A DNA stretch of 64,000 nucleotides, taken from positions 32,416,347 to 32,480,346 of the forward strand of contig OZ024798.1 of the NCBI GenBank assembly GCA_964017045.1, in the 5' to 3' direction. The stretch comes from Omphiscola glabra (lineage: Eukaryota; Mollusca; Gastropoda; Lymnaeidae). Position 1 is the first letter of the stretch, and every line of letters starts with the position of its first letter. The notes below the pieces were generated by a model that did not search any database, was not told the DNA's origin, and saw nothing but the letters and a program-made list of their open reading frames with translations. The translations under genes were made by a program, and so were the position numbers. Positions 44,505 through 55,795 of this stretch are shown piece after piece.

Positions 44505-44615
44505 TCAGTTTACAAACATCGTACGGTTATCAGCTGTACAAACATCGTACGGTTATCAGCTGTACAAACATCGTTAGGTTATAAGCTGTACAAACATCGT
44601 AAGGTTATCAGCTGC
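44505..44615. repeat. Minisatellite, 25-bp unit, about 4.5 copies
   Basis: The unit contains GTTATCAGCTGTACAAACAT then CGTAC. Confidence 0.9.
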
Positions 44616-44771
44616 ATCATTTTAGGACATCCGGGACTGTTGTACTTTTAAAAAAAATGTTTCTCAGAATAATAACACAGGACAAATTGTCACCGCACTC
44701 ACGGCCCCCTATAAATGATTGTCTTCCCCAATAAAAAACAAACAAACCATTACTGAATTTACCACAGAAAT

Positions 44772-45592
44772 AAGCCATCACCAAGCATAGCAGCAAGCCA
44801 GCACTTCAGACAGCAGTAGACCATAACTTAGCATAGCCATAAGCCAACACTTCAGAAGCAATAGACCATAACTTAGCATAGCCAAAAGCCAGCACTTCAG
44901 ACAGCAATAGACCATAACTTAGCATAGCCATAAGCCAGCACTTCAGACAGCAATAGACCATAACTTAGCATAGCCAAAAGCCAGCACTTCAGACAGCAGT
45001 AGACAATAACTTAGCATAGCCAAAAGCCAGCACTTCAGACAGCAATAGACCATAACTTAGCATAGCAGCAAGCCAGCACTTCAGACAGCAGTAGACCATA
45101 ACTTAGCATAGCCATAAACCAGCACTTCAGACAGCAGTAGACCATAACTTAGCATAGACATAAGCCAGCACTTCAGACAGCAGTAGACCATAACTTAGCA
45201 TAGCAACAAGCCAGCACTTCAGACAGCAGTAGACCATAACTTAGCATAGCAACAAGCCAGCACTTCAGACAGCAATAGACCATAACTTAGCATAGCAGCA
45301 AACCAGCACTTCAGACAGCAGTAGACCATAACTTAGCATAGCCATAAGCCAGCACTTCAGACAGCAGTAGACCATAACTTAGCATAGCCACAAGCCAGCA
45401 CTTCAGACAGCAGTAGACCATAACTTAGCATAGCCATAAGCCAGCACTTCAGACAGCAGTAGACCATAACTTAGCATAGCCATAAGCCAGCACTTCAGAC
45501 AGCAGTAGACCATAACTTAGCATAGCCATAAGCCAGCACTTCAGACAGCAGTAGACCATAACTTAGCATAGCAATGACCAAGCACTTCAGAC
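44772..45592. repeat. Minisatellite, 46-bp unit, about 18 copies
   Basis: The unit contains AGCCAGCACTTCAGACAGCA, GTAGACCATAACTTAGCATA and GCCATA. Variants at the junction (CAGCA, CAACA, CAAA) are interspersed. Confidence 0.95.
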
Positions 45593-46934
45593 TGCATTAA
45601 GACTTGCACCCTTAATAATACAGAAACACATGTAACAATTAACTTTATTTTTTAAAAAAAGTCAAACAAATTAATAGATGTATCTTATGAAGCATAAACA
45701 GTAATCACAATTCCTGTGCCACCGGGATATACAAGATATACAAATTACTTCAATTAAACTGCTACTCGATTCTAATTCTATACTCGATTCTATACCATAT
45801 AGATTTTTTTTAACCGCAACCGCATCCCGCGGTGGGGGTTGACCGAAAACAGCACGAGAATCGCCCCAGAAGAGTACATTTGTATTCCTACGAGTTATAA
45901 CTCGGGGGCACACCTCACTGGAACTCGATTCCTCAGATCCGATCCCGAACACAACTTGGCGAGTTTGCAGGTGGGATCTTACGAAAGCTTTGCTTTCCTT
46001 TTCAATGCCCGGAGGTATGTGCAGTTCTCTTGGGGTCACTTAGTCAACAGAACATTGACATAAAGTATTACTTTTTTTTTTTGGGGGGGGGGGGAAGTGT
46101 GTGTAATGTGTGTGTGTGGGGGGGGGGGGGAGGGGGTTCATAAACGTTTCCTGGCGCATTGATCAAAAAGGGGTTGAAGTAAAAAGGTCAGCAATTTAGT
46201 CCCAGGTTTTATTAGGTGAATCACGTGATTATAGGTGGAGAAGAAAGGTGAGTTACCAGCTGGATGCAATCAGGTCGTTCTAGGATGGGTGGCACGTCTC
46301 AGGGGAGCTGGATGGAGGTCAGATTTCTTTAACGAGTAGGTGGGGGGATGCGTTTACAGGGTAAATGGAAAGGGGGGGGTCACATTTTTTAGATGGCATG
46401 GGTGCCAGGTTATAGGGCAGTGTAAATGGGAGATGGAAGGCCGAGAAATGACCACGTGATAAGATGGAGGCAGTGGTAATAGAATAAAACGAGAAATTAA
46501 ATTGGATAAAAGGAGATATTTTTAGTAGGCACCGATGACTTAATGGCCCAGTGTAGTGCATATCAGGCAGTACTTAGCATACTCTCCAACCAGTTTCTTC
46601 AAAGTTTCAATGACTTAATGAACAATATATTCCGCTATAACTTTTGCATCTAGTATAGGGGTCAGAATCCTTCTTTTTTTCTTTAGTAAATGTAATCCAT
46701 TATATCCATTATATATCTGTTAGGAAATTAGTAAGGAACCCCAGTCAGAGGCAGTTAAATAGAATGAAAATGCGCGCGACACCTGCAGACTTATTTTACT
46801 TAAACTTTAAATTTCAGAAACTTCACTACAGCTCGCGTTTTAATTTAAATTGTTAGTTACTATTAGTTTTATGGTATACAATTTCAAACTTTATTTATGG
46901 TTTAGCTGCAATTAGGCATTCAAAAACTCGCACA
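45593..46934. other. Unassigned DNA with one 122-codon minus-strand frame
   Basis: The frame 46039-45671 (starting MTPRELHIPPGIEKESKAFV) has no family resemblance that I recognise and no splice or promoter context. Three poly(G) tracts lie at 46081-46130 and 46370. No feature is firmly supported. Confidence 0.35.
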
Positions 46935-46968
46935 CGGCTCCGGAGCCGCATGTTGCCGACCACTGTGC
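46935..46968. mobile_element. hAT-like right terminus, fragment
   Basis: GGCTCCGGAGCCGCATGTTG then CCGACCACTG is the inverse of the CAGTGGTCGGCAACATGCGG end common to several animal hAT elements. The matching left end was not found. Confidence 0.5.
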
Positions 46969-47845
46969 TAGAATAAACGATGACCGGCTGGACATGAGTT
47001 TTAAGAATAAGGTAAGTCATTCTATAGAAATGCTGGTAAGGATAAGACAATATTTCAGGAAGATTTGACGATGTGACACAGAAGTGGCAGTAATAGATAT
47101 TTTATAAGAACATTCTTTTTATTGCTATAAGTTCGCACAGCTATCTTTTTATTGCTATAATTAAGTTCTATTTTACGGAACTCTGCAGTGAAAACGACAA
47201 AATGGCCCTGAAGAATATTAAAATTCATGATTCGTAATTTAACAAACAAACAAACAAATAAAACATTTAAAAAAAAATAGCTGTTGAACCGTGTAGATGA
47301 CGTCACCCTTGGACGTTCCCACGGCTCACCCTGACAGCGCTCTCCCTTCGGAGCGTTTAGATTCGGGGCAACAAAATACGTTGTCACCGCCTGATTGAGT
47401 TAGTGCGAGCTGGGGTTATCGTGTGATAGGATTAGTTGGGGGAGGGGGGGGGGGGAAGAGCTTTCTTTCTCTCGGCAGCTAGAATTACACGTAAACTGTG
47501 TTGTTGTTTTTTTTTACAGATAAGTTGGTGAATGCATGCGGCCAGGTTGAAATCATTGAACCAAACATAAACATCTACAATTTATTTATCCTGCGTATAG
47601 TTATTTGCAGTTTATTATTATTCATGTACAAAGTCTCTAAAAAATAAGGTGTATGTATAAGAGTAATAGAGGACTAAGTTGTTAATTCATTGGCAATGTT
47701 TTTTGAAAAAATAAATACAGGATTACTTTATAAACATTTTTTAAATTTAAAATCTATGTGTAAGATTAAGTCATATTTTTACTCCGTATTTTTTTTCAAC
47801 GTAATCCACTAGAAATAACAATTAACATACTATCTACGTCTGGGG
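46969..47845. other. Unassigned non-coding DNA
   Basis: No gene supported. A duplicated TTTTTATTGCTATAA motif lies at 47116-47162. Confidence 0.4.
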
Positions 47846-47847
47846 TT

Positions 47848-47963
47848 CAAGGATACTCTCTACATATAGAGTGTAATGTTACTATCTACATCTAGGGTGT
47901 ACTGATACTCTCTACATATAAGTTGTAATGATACTATCTACATCTAGGATGTAATGATACTCC
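47848..47963. repeat. Short repeat, about 26/52-bp period, 2-3 copies
   Basis: Units with ACTATCTACATCTAGG alternate with ACTCTCTACATATA and run up to a GGGGTGGGCAACCTTTTTC sequence (47969-47987) that resembles another hAT left end. Confidence 0.7.
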
Positions 47964-48139
47964 CTATATCTGGGGTGGGCAACCTTTTTCTTTGTACAAT
48001 AAAGACAAAATAGAATAAAATCTCAACTCCGCTGACTAGAAGACAATATGTTTTGAAGCTACTCAGCTAAGTTGTCATGTTATTCTATGAGGAAGGCGTT
48101 CAGCCTAAAAAGCCCTTTAGCCGTTGCTCATGCGCCTAC

Positions 48140-48705
48140 ATGAGTCCGGAAACCATGAGTCCACAAACCACGAATCCACAAACCATGAGTCCACAAACCA
48201 TGAGTCCACAAACCATGAGTCCACAAAACATGAGTCCACAAACCATGAGTCCACAAAACATGAGTCCACAAACCATGAGTCCACAAACCATGAGTCCACA
48301 AACCATGAGTCCACAAAACATGAGTCCACAAACCATGAGTCCACAAACCATGAGTCCACAAACCACGAATCCACAAAACATGAGTCCACAAACCATGAGT
48401 CCACAAACCATGAGTCCGCAAACCATGAGTCCGCAAACCATGAGTCCACAAAACATGAGTCCACAAACCATGAGTCCGCAAACCATGAGTCCACAAAACA
48501 TGAGTCCACAAACCATGAGTCCGCAAACCATGAGTCCACAAAACATGAGTCCACAAACCATGAGTCCACAAACCATGAGTCCACAAACCACGAATCCACA
48601 AAACATGAGTCCACAAACCATGAGTCCACAAAACATGAGTCCACAAACCATGAGTCCGCAAACCATGAGTCCACAAACCATGAGTCCACAAACCATGATC
48701 TTACC
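48140..48705. repeat. 15-bp array, about 37 copies (MSPQT-coding register)
   Basis: The unit is ATGAGTCCACAAACC with ACAAAACATG and CCGCAAACC variants and three ACGAATCC copies. Exactly five codons. All three plus frames and several minus frames are open for 190-230 codons; the longest ATG-led frame (48077-48760) is an (MSPQT)n repeat. Equal openness in opposing frames, a short random-looking N-terminus and no homology make coding unlikely. Confidence 0.93.
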
Positions 48706-49024
48706 ATCTCATTCACAGGCACTGAACGCAATCTCTACTATATCATACTTAGAGTCTTAATTGAAACTGGGCTGTCTACGGTTGTCCACGGCTGTCTACG
48801 GCTGTACACGGCTGTACGTTAATTTAACCGGTTAAGTTTCGGCTTTCGATGGTAAAAATACTGACATAAATTATTACCATAGACGAGGGAAACAAAACTA
48901 GCCTTTTTATGGATGATGACATCATTACGGGACGGTTAATTAGGTTAAAATAGAAAACTATTTCCAAATAGAGGCCGTAGGAAATTTTTTTTTTCTTCAA
49001 AATGTCAACGGTTCAGACTACACA
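48706..49024. other. Unassigned non-coding DNA
   Basis: A short CGGCTGTCTACGGCTGTACA repeat at 48778-48820; no gene. Confidence 0.4.
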
Positions 49025-49189
49025 CTAGTTCGCAAATAGAACACCAATTTCCCAGACGACACACCACTTGCAAAGATAACTCACCCATCTCGTAGATAAC
49101 ACATAAGTTTCGCAAAGGATAACGCAACTATTTTTTGTGTGTGTGTCCTTGTTCAGCGCAGGCTTCGTGACGTAGAAAGTCGATAACTT

Positions 49190-49408
49190 TTCAATTTTCC
49201 CCGCCATTATTTATGGCTTTATTGATTACATGGTTACGAAACTAAATATGGAGTTTTTTTCTTTACGATCTGATTAAATATCTCAGTGATTTGATTGGCT
49301 TTTCTATTTGTGTCTTAGTTTCATAGAGGCGGGTCGCAGGGCAAATAATATGGCGGCCACCGCAATGTAAGGCTTTTGTGGGACAAGATGTCTGCAGATG
49401 TAATATCT
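49190..49408 (+). promoter_or_regulatory. Candidate bidirectional promoter with two ATGGCGG motifs
   Basis: On the plus strand, AATAATATGGCGGCCACCGC (49344-49363) matches the YY1-type AAnATGGCGGC element found near many animal start sites. 25 bases later an ATG opens MSADVIS, ending exactly at a strong donor TCT/GTAAGT (49408/49409). On the minus strand, ATAAATAATGGCGGGGAAAA (about 49213-49194) starts a frame MAGKIEKLSTFYVTKPALNK. The two starts are 180 bp apart and diverge. Neither peptide is recognised; the signal is compositional and motif-based only. Confidence 0.35.
49388..49408 (+). CDS. Candidate first coding exon, 7 codons
   Basis: ATGTCTGCAGATGTAATATCT followed directly by GTAAGTACT, a near-consensus donor. 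The start lies just downstream of an ATGGCGG promoter-type motif. No second exon could be recognised to the right, so this is a weak proposal; the peptide has no identifiable family. Confidence 0.25.
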
Positions 49409-49754
49409 GTAAGTACTCCATATTTAGACACGTATTCAATAACGGCTTGGGTTGTTTGTATTTTTTTTTTTGTTTTTTTTTTTTATTTCACCAATCTTGT
49501 TTAATATCCAGGACGAAATATCCTTTTATTTGATAATGAGAAATTTTTTCGCTGTTGACAAAAATAAAATGGACAGATTGTTGGATAGAGTTAAGTAAAG
49601 GACAATGTTTTTTAATGGTGGGTCGTGTTTAAAAAGAAATTAGTTTAGTGATATTTACAATGCCATTGAATTCTGTAGGAAGCGATAGTAACAATTGTAG
49701 CAATTGAAACAACAGTAACAATTGTAATAATAGAAACCTTTTATTTATATAGAG
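49409..49754. other. Unassigned DNA
   Basis: T-rich tracts near 49458-49485; nothing recognised. Confidence 0.4.
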
Positions 49755-49952
49755 CAGCGGCTATCAACCTGTGGGTCGCGACCCTTTTGGAGGTCGCAAG
49801 ATCCTTTCACAGGATGCCCCTAATTAAAATCGGAAAATACATATTCTATACAGTTATGAAGTATCAAAGAAAATAAGTTTGTTCTAAGGGGTCGCCAGAA
49901 CATGAGGAACTGTATTAAAGGGTCGCGGCATTAGTAAGGTTGAGAACCACTG
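49755..49952 (+). mobile_element. SPIN-like hAT MITE, 198 bp
   Basis: Begins CAGCGGCTATCAACCTGTGG, GTCGCGACCC; ends GAACTGTATTAAAGGGTCGC, GGCATTAGTAAGGTTGAGAA, CCACTG. The flanks ATATAGAG and ATCTAGAG match at 7 of 8. The order of landmarks (left end, GACCC block, AACTGTATTAAAGGGTCGCG, right end) is that of SPIN non-autonomous copies. Confidence 0.9.
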
Positions 49953-50132
49953 ATCTAGAGTCTATCAACACACAAACTGACCAAAGAAATTATGACTGTT
50001 ATTGTAAACTTGGCCAAGAAGGAATACATGAAAATAGTATGCGCGTGACGTTGTTGTTAATCCAATTAAGTGTGGTCAAGTCCAAGAATTCAAAAGATGC
50101 CACGAAACACTGTATAGTGAAAAGCTCTGCTG

Positions 50133-50497
50133 AATACCAATGATTGTCAATGTACAAATGGTGTACTGAGGACCAAGATGTCAATGTACAAATGGTGTAC
50201 TGAGGACCAAGATGTCATTGTACAAATGGTGTACTGAGGACCAAGATGTCAATGTACAAATGGTGTACTGAGGACCAAGATGTCAATGTACAAATGGTGT
50301 ACTGAGGACCAAGATGTCAATGTACAAATGGTGTACTGAGGACCAAGATGTCATTGTACAAATGGTGTACTGAGGACCAAGATGTCAATGTACAAATGGT
50401 GTACTGAGGACCAAGATGTCAATGTACAAATGGTGTACTGAGGACCAAGATGTCAATGTACAAATGGTGTACTGAATACCAAGATGTCAATGTACAA
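50133..50497. repeat. Minisatellite, 34-bp unit, about 11 copies
   Basis: The unit contains GATGTCAATGTACAAATGGT, GTACTGAGGACCAA. Very uniform; a CATTGTAC variant appears in two copies. Confidence 0.95.
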
Positions 50498-50735
50498 GTT
50501 GTATGTAATGGACACGTTTATAAGCTTTATGTGGGTCGGGCTTTATTCCCTATTAGGTGCATCGCCATCTGGTGACATGTATGTATTTCATATGTGTACA
50601 GTGATTGAGTGGTGGCAGACGGCATACAGCCCTGACAGTTTTAGTGACATCCGATTTTTTCCGGACTTGAGACAAAAAGGATCTCCACGGTAATAATTTC
50701 AACACTTTGAAAGCTCTAATGTACACTTGAACCAG
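50498..50735. other. Unassigned DNA
   Basis: No supported gene. Confidence 0.4.
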
Positions 50736-50737
50736 TA

Positions 50738-50828
50738 GGAAGGTCTTCTATGCAGTATGACGGTCTTCTATGCAGTATTACGGACTTCTACGCAGTATGA
50801 CGGTCTTCTATGCAGTATGTCGGTGTTC
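50738..50828. repeat. Short repeat, about 20-bp unit, 5 copies
   Basis: The unit is ACGGTCTTCTATGCAGTATG. Confidence 0.88.
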
Positions 50829-51325
50829 TATAAGAAAATCAGTGGTTCTCTGTGCATGGCATTCACAAGAAGTAAATCATGATCAGAATGGAAAGCTGGA
50901 AAACGTGACCAATGCTCCTCTTATCGTTACGCCACACGCAGACAGGCGTTTTTAATGTCCTGTGAGATTTTAGTAACACCAATATTGATTAGTGGCGTAA
51001 GAGGTAGGAAACAGAAGACAAGCGATAGGGCAACGCGCACATAAATTCAGACCTGTTTACCCCCGTGTTACTGTCAGAGTAGTCAAAATCATTGTGTTTA
51101 AGGGATCCACTCAGCTTCTTACGTAAGTCAGCATGTAAAGAAATTTGCAAGATACGGTTCTCCGATTTGTCGAAGGTTGCTGTCCTCATTCTATTGCTTA
51201 CCGTGTTAGCACAAAGAATGGGTTTGACCTTTTACTGTAATCACCATAATCGTTTATTTTTTTAAACAAAAAATCCAAACGGAAAAAACTCCCGAAACCT
51301 TTGTTTTTTTTTTCGGTTTATCGTA
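50829..51325. other. Unassigned DNA
   Basis: A 66-codon minus-strand frame (51189-50989) has no recognised family. Nothing else supported. Confidence 0.35.
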
Positions 51326-51329
51326 GTGC

Positions 51330-52008
51330 CGTAGTCTTAGGCTTTAAAACGTAGTCTTAGAATTAAAGACGTAGTCTTAGGTTTAAAGACGTAGTCTTCG
51401 AATTAAAGACGTAGTTTTAGGCTTAAAGACGTAGTCTTAGGCTTAAAAACGTAGTCTTAGGCTTAAAAACGTAGTCTTAGCTTAAAGACGTAGTCTTAGG
51501 CTTAAAAACGTAGTCTTAGGCTTAAAAACGAAGTCTAAGCTTAAAAACGTAGTCTTAGGCTTAAAAACGTAGTCTTAGGCTTAAAAACGTAGTCTTAGCT
51601 TAAAGACGTAGTCTTAGGCTTAAAAACGTAGTCTTAGGCTTAAAAACGAAGTCTAAGCTTAAAAACGTAGTCTTAGGCTTAAAAAAGTAGTCTTAGCTTA
51701 AAGACGTAGTCATAGGCTTAAAAACGTAGTCTTAGGCTTAAAAACGAAGTCTAAGCTTAAAAACGTAGTCTTAGCTTAAAGACGTAGTCTAAGCTTAAAA
51801 ACGTAGTCTTAGGCTTAAAAACGTAGTCTTAGGCTTAAAAACGAAGTCTAAGCTTAAAAACGTAGTCTTAGGCTTAAAAACGTAGTCTTAGGCTTAAAAA
51901 CGAAGTCTAAGCTTAAAAACGAAGTCTAAGCTTAAAAACGTAGTCTTAGGCTTAAAAACGAAGTCTAAGCTTAAAAACGTAGTCTTAGGCTTAAAAACGA
52001 AGTTACAA
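51330..52008. repeat. Composite array of 20-bp and 19-bp units
   Basis: Two related units alternate in a semi-regular order: ACGTAGTCTTAGGCTTAAAA and ACGAAGTCTAAGCTTAAAA, plus a shorter TCTTAGCTTAAAG. About 34 copies. The second type carries HindIII-like AAGCTT. Confidence 0.93.
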
Positions 52009-52640
52009 CGTCAAAGCGTAATGGTAAACAGGTCTGTTATTTTGGTAACTTGTACGCTTAAACTCTTGGTTATTTCTGTAACATCGTTGGGACACTTTGC
52101 GTTCTCATGGGACGTTATTGCGATGTAAAAAAATTACAAAACTCAAGCCGGGGCAATACGGAAGAGCCTGGAAAAAATATCGAGTGTCGGCTGTAATGAC
52201 AAAATGACAGAAACTATTATGTCAAACCGAAAACATAATGGCCTTTTTTTTTTAATTGAAGGCTCATTTAGAGATCGAATCTGATGCCCGGGGGGGGGGG
52301 GGGTGTAATTGTGTCCGGTGTCAACAATAACAATAGTTGGGGAACACAAAAATAACGAGATAACTAGAGGCCATTGACAGTGCTGTAAATCACGCAACAT
52401 TTTGAAAATAAATATAGGCCCATACCGTTTTGACGAAACATTGATCAAGCAGAACTGTATATGATCTTGTATCTGTAAGCCCTAACAAAAACGTTACAAT
52501 AAATTGACATGAAATTATGTTAATATTCATAGCCAGATAGTGTATTATTAATTTTTTTTTACCTAGATATGAAAATTTTCAAAGCTATCCTCCCCCTCCT
52601 TTTTAACTTTAGCCCCTTACCCCCAGAACAGAGAAAGAGA
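52009..52640. other. Unassigned DNA
   Basis: No supported gene; poly(G) tract near 52290. Confidence 0.4.
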
Positions 52641-52644
52641 ATTT

Positions 52645-52862
52645 TGTTAACTCCGTATCCATCTGAAGGTCACCGTATTGTTAACTCCGTATCCATCTGA
52701 CGGTCACCGTATTGTTCACTCCGTATCCACCTGAAGGTCACCGTATTGTTCACACCGTATCCATCTGAAGGTCACCGTATTGTTCACTCCGTATCCACCT
52801 GAAGGTCACCGTATTGTTCACTCCTTATCCACCTGAAGGTCACCGTATTGTTAACTCCTCAT
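52645..52862. repeat. Minisatellite, 34-bp unit, about 6 copies
   Basis: The unit contains ACTCCGTATCCATCTGAAGG, TCACCGTATTGTTC. Confidence 0.93.
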
Positions 52863-53004
52863 CAACCTGCCATTGCGCCAAGAAGTCCCAACGCTATCCA
52901 CAAACCGTATATCCAGTGAACATGAACGTCTCCGAATGCCCAATCTTATATGCAACTTTGGAAACAGTTCTGTTGAGTAATGCTTGGGTAATACACGCGC
53001 ACAT

Positions 53005-53445
53005 CAGTAGATGTGTGCACTGTCAGTAGATGTGTGCACTGTCAGTAGATGTGAGTGCACTGTCAGTAGATGTGTGCACTGTCAGTAGATATGGACACTG
53101 TCAGTAGATATGGACACTGTCAGTAGATATGGACACTGTCATTAGCTATGTGCACTGTCAGTAGATATGGACACTGTCTGTAGATATGGACACTGTCAGT
53201 AGATATGGACCCTGTCAGTAGATATGGACACTGTCAGTAGATATGGACACTGTCGGTAGATATGGACACTGTCGGTAGCTATGTGCACTGTCAGTAGATA
53301 TGGACACTGTCAGTAGATATGGACACTGTCAGTAGATATGGACACTGTCAGTAGATATGGACACTGTCGGTAGATATGGACACTGTCGGTAGCTATGTGC
53401 ACTGTCAGTAGATATGGACACTGTCAGTAGATATGGACACTGTCA
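53005..53445. repeat. Minisatellite, 19-bp unit, about 23 copies
   Basis: The unit is CACTGTCAGTAGATATGGA. A segment of six to seven units ending in GGTAGCTATGTGCACTGTC recurs (near 53275 and 53391), indicating a higher-order duplication of about 116 bp. Confidence 0.94.
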
Positions 53446-53541
53446 AACAACGCTTTCACGAAACGTAGTTATCTTTTCGTTGAGGACTGGGGGGTGTTTG
53501 AAAAAACATTAAGTAATCCGGCCCCCATAATACACATAAAA

Positions 53542-53738
53542 CAGCGGTTCTCAACTTGTGGGTCGCGATGCCCAGGGGGGTCGAACGACCCTTTCAAGGG
53601 TGTCGCCTAAGACCATCGGAGAACACATATACTCTACAGTTATGATGTGGCATGGAAAATAATTTTATGGTTAAGGGTCACCACAACATGAGAAACTGTA
53701 TTAAAGGGTTGCGGCATTAGGATGGCTGAGAACCACTG
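53542..53738 (+). mobile_element. SPIN-like hAT MITE, 197 bp
   Basis: Begins CAGCGGTTCTCAACTTGTGG, GTCGCGATGC; interior TCGAACGACCCTTTCAAGGG and GTCGCCTAAGACCATCGGAG; ends GAGAACCACTG. The best-preserved SPIN-type copy in the window. Flanks ACATAAAA and GTATGAAA match at 5 of 8, with only transitions between them. Confidence 0.92.
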
Positions 53739-53930
53739 GTATGAAACTTCATAAAAATGCTATATTTTTTTTAAAAACCGTACATGCCTCAACTCAACTC
53801 AAAGAACCATGGAACCAGGCAGATGTCTCAGAAATTCTTTAAACTATGCTTAAGGACCGGCGCTAATATGCTAGCTAGTGTATAACGAAACATGGCACAA
53901 GAAGTTACGTAAGGCATATGAATGGACTAT

Positions 53931-54132
53931 ACGTTTGTAAACTTAATTCTTCGGTTTAACTAAAATAAACTACCACAAATGACTTACGAATAGCATTAGT
54001 CAAAATGGACCCAGACACGCAGCGCCGCCATTCGCACCCGGGTACCATTAGACTCAATGCTATTCGGATGTCATTTGTGGTAGTTTATTTTAGTTTAAAT
54101 GAAGAATTAAGTTTACAAAGGTATTGTCCATT
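53931..54132. mobile_element. Palindromic MITE (copy 2), 202 bp
   Basis: The arms AATGGACTATACGTTTGTAA, ACTTAATTCTTC and GAAGAATTAAGTTTACAAAG, GTATTGTCCATT are inverse to each other over about 80 bp each. The core GACCCAGACACGCAGCGCCG is inverted relative to copy 1 at 14485-14690. Confidence 0.9.
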
Positions 54133-54294
54133 CTGAATTCAAACCCAGGAGATGGGGAGATGGAGTTCACATGCGCCTAACTGGCAGCAGTGATGCCTCT
54201 CGAACATCGAACCTTGTAACGCGCTTCGAGCCTTTGGGAATGAAGCGTGATTTCTCAAATTTCTCAAATAAACTTCATTATTATTATTATTATT
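54133..54294 (+). mobile_element. Retrotransposon-like insert with (ATT)n tail
   Basis: About 160 bp absent from the otherwise parallel locus at 14.7 kb. It ends in TAAACTTCATTATTATTATT. The tail and position suggest a short LINE or SINE 3' end inserted between the palindromic MITE and its partner block. Confidence 0.6.
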
Positions 54295-54412
54295 ATCATT
54301 TGATCCCCCATTTTGTCTTAAAAACCCAACAATAATATTTTAAATAGTTTTTTTAATCACAACCTCTCACTTCTGGCACCCGGGTACCAAAAGGTGCAGC
54401 TTTCAAAAAATG
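54295..54412. mobile_element. Dispersed block shared with 14691-14812
   Basis: TTTGTCTTAAAAACCCAACA to AAAAGGTGCAGC. See the 14.7-kb entry. Confidence 0.75.
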
Positions 54413-55450
54413 GGCTTTACCTCTGTTAGGTTATTTAGAAACCTTGGGCTTCTCGGTCGTAAACAACAACAATTTTTTTTTTCTTCCGCCGCTAAGAAAT
54501 GTTGGCCACACTTTTCTCGCCAGATGCCGCACGCCGCACAAAGACATTCTTGGCTTAGGGAACGTTTTTTAGGAGGCCAATGACATCGAATGCCGATACA
54601 GCTAATTATGCACAGACCCAACAATTGAAAAGATATCATAATTTAATTTACCCACAGACGGTACTAAGCTGAGATATGTGTCGTGTTTTCAGCAACACAA
54701 TCTCCTTCTTTTCATTTATTATGAAAGCTTATTTTTATTGGTAGGAGTTTGGGGGGGGGGGGGGGGTAACTTTTTATAATTTGAAAAAAAATTCGTTGGA
54801 AGAAGGAAAAAACTCTGCACGCCATTGGTCCATTTAAATGACGTCATTCAATCAAGGGTGATGACAGCAGACAGCATTATCCTTACCATCTGCGCCCGTC
54901 ACGTGACTCGCCTTCCACAAACGACGTCACCACCAGAATAGCTCCACGACTTTACTTAACATCGCGCCGGGCGCTTAGCTTATCTAACCCCAACTCACAC
55001 TTGAAAACTGCAAGGTTATGTGTGAGCTGAAGGGCTAAGATAGTGTGGGGTGTGGGTGGGTGGGGGCTGAGGGTGGGTGGACATGGGATAATTGAATGAA
55101 CGTTTCTGTTTCAGGTTTCAGGGGATTTTTCTCTAATACACTGGCCAACTCCCCACACTACCCCTTTATCACACCCCCCTCAACTTCCCCACATGTATCC
55201 TGTGAATATCTGTAACACCCTTCTATCTTTACTTTTTCTTTTCGAACACTGTGAACCTTCAACTAATTCACGCTTTCTTCTCTCTGCCATTTCCCCTTTC
55301 CCTTTAAGTCTGTTGGTCATTTAAATGTGACTTAGTGAACGAATCCAGGACGGTATCGATTACAACAAAATGTACAGAATATGTGGCGAAAATTGTGGTT
55401 CTAAGAGTTGAGCTTGTTTAGATCTATATTTTTTCAAGGGGTCTTTTATT
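54413..55450. other. Unassigned DNA
   Basis: Poly(G) tract at 54751 and G-rich 55040-55075. No gene supported. Confidence 0.4.
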
Positions 55451-55454
55451 CTAG

Positions 55455-55795
55455 TGTCAAAATTGACAGATGGACACTCTGTTTGAATAGACAGTTGGAC
55501 ACACTTTCTACATAGACAGATTGACACACTTTAACTTAGACAGATGGACACACTTTCTACATCGACAGATGGACACATTTTCTACATAGACAGATAGACA
55601 CACTTCTTACATTGTTAGATGGACACATTTTCTGCATAGACAGATGGAAACACTTTTAACATTGGTGGATGGACACATTTTCTACATAGACAGATGGACA
55701 CACTTTCTACATTGGCAGATGAGGACATTTTCTACATGGACAGATAGACACACTTTCGACATAGACAGATGTACACACTTTCTACAGCGACTGTC
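55455..55795. repeat. Minisatellite, about 25-bp unit, about 13 copies
   Basis: The unit resembles ACAGATGGACACACTTTCTA, CATAG; copies are moderately diverged. Confidence 0.88.

Noticed and set aside
45671..46039. 122-codon minus-strand frame as a gene
   Set aside because: The longest non-repeat frame in the right half, but with no recognised motif, codon pattern or splice context. It lies beside poly(G) tracts. Kept only as a note.
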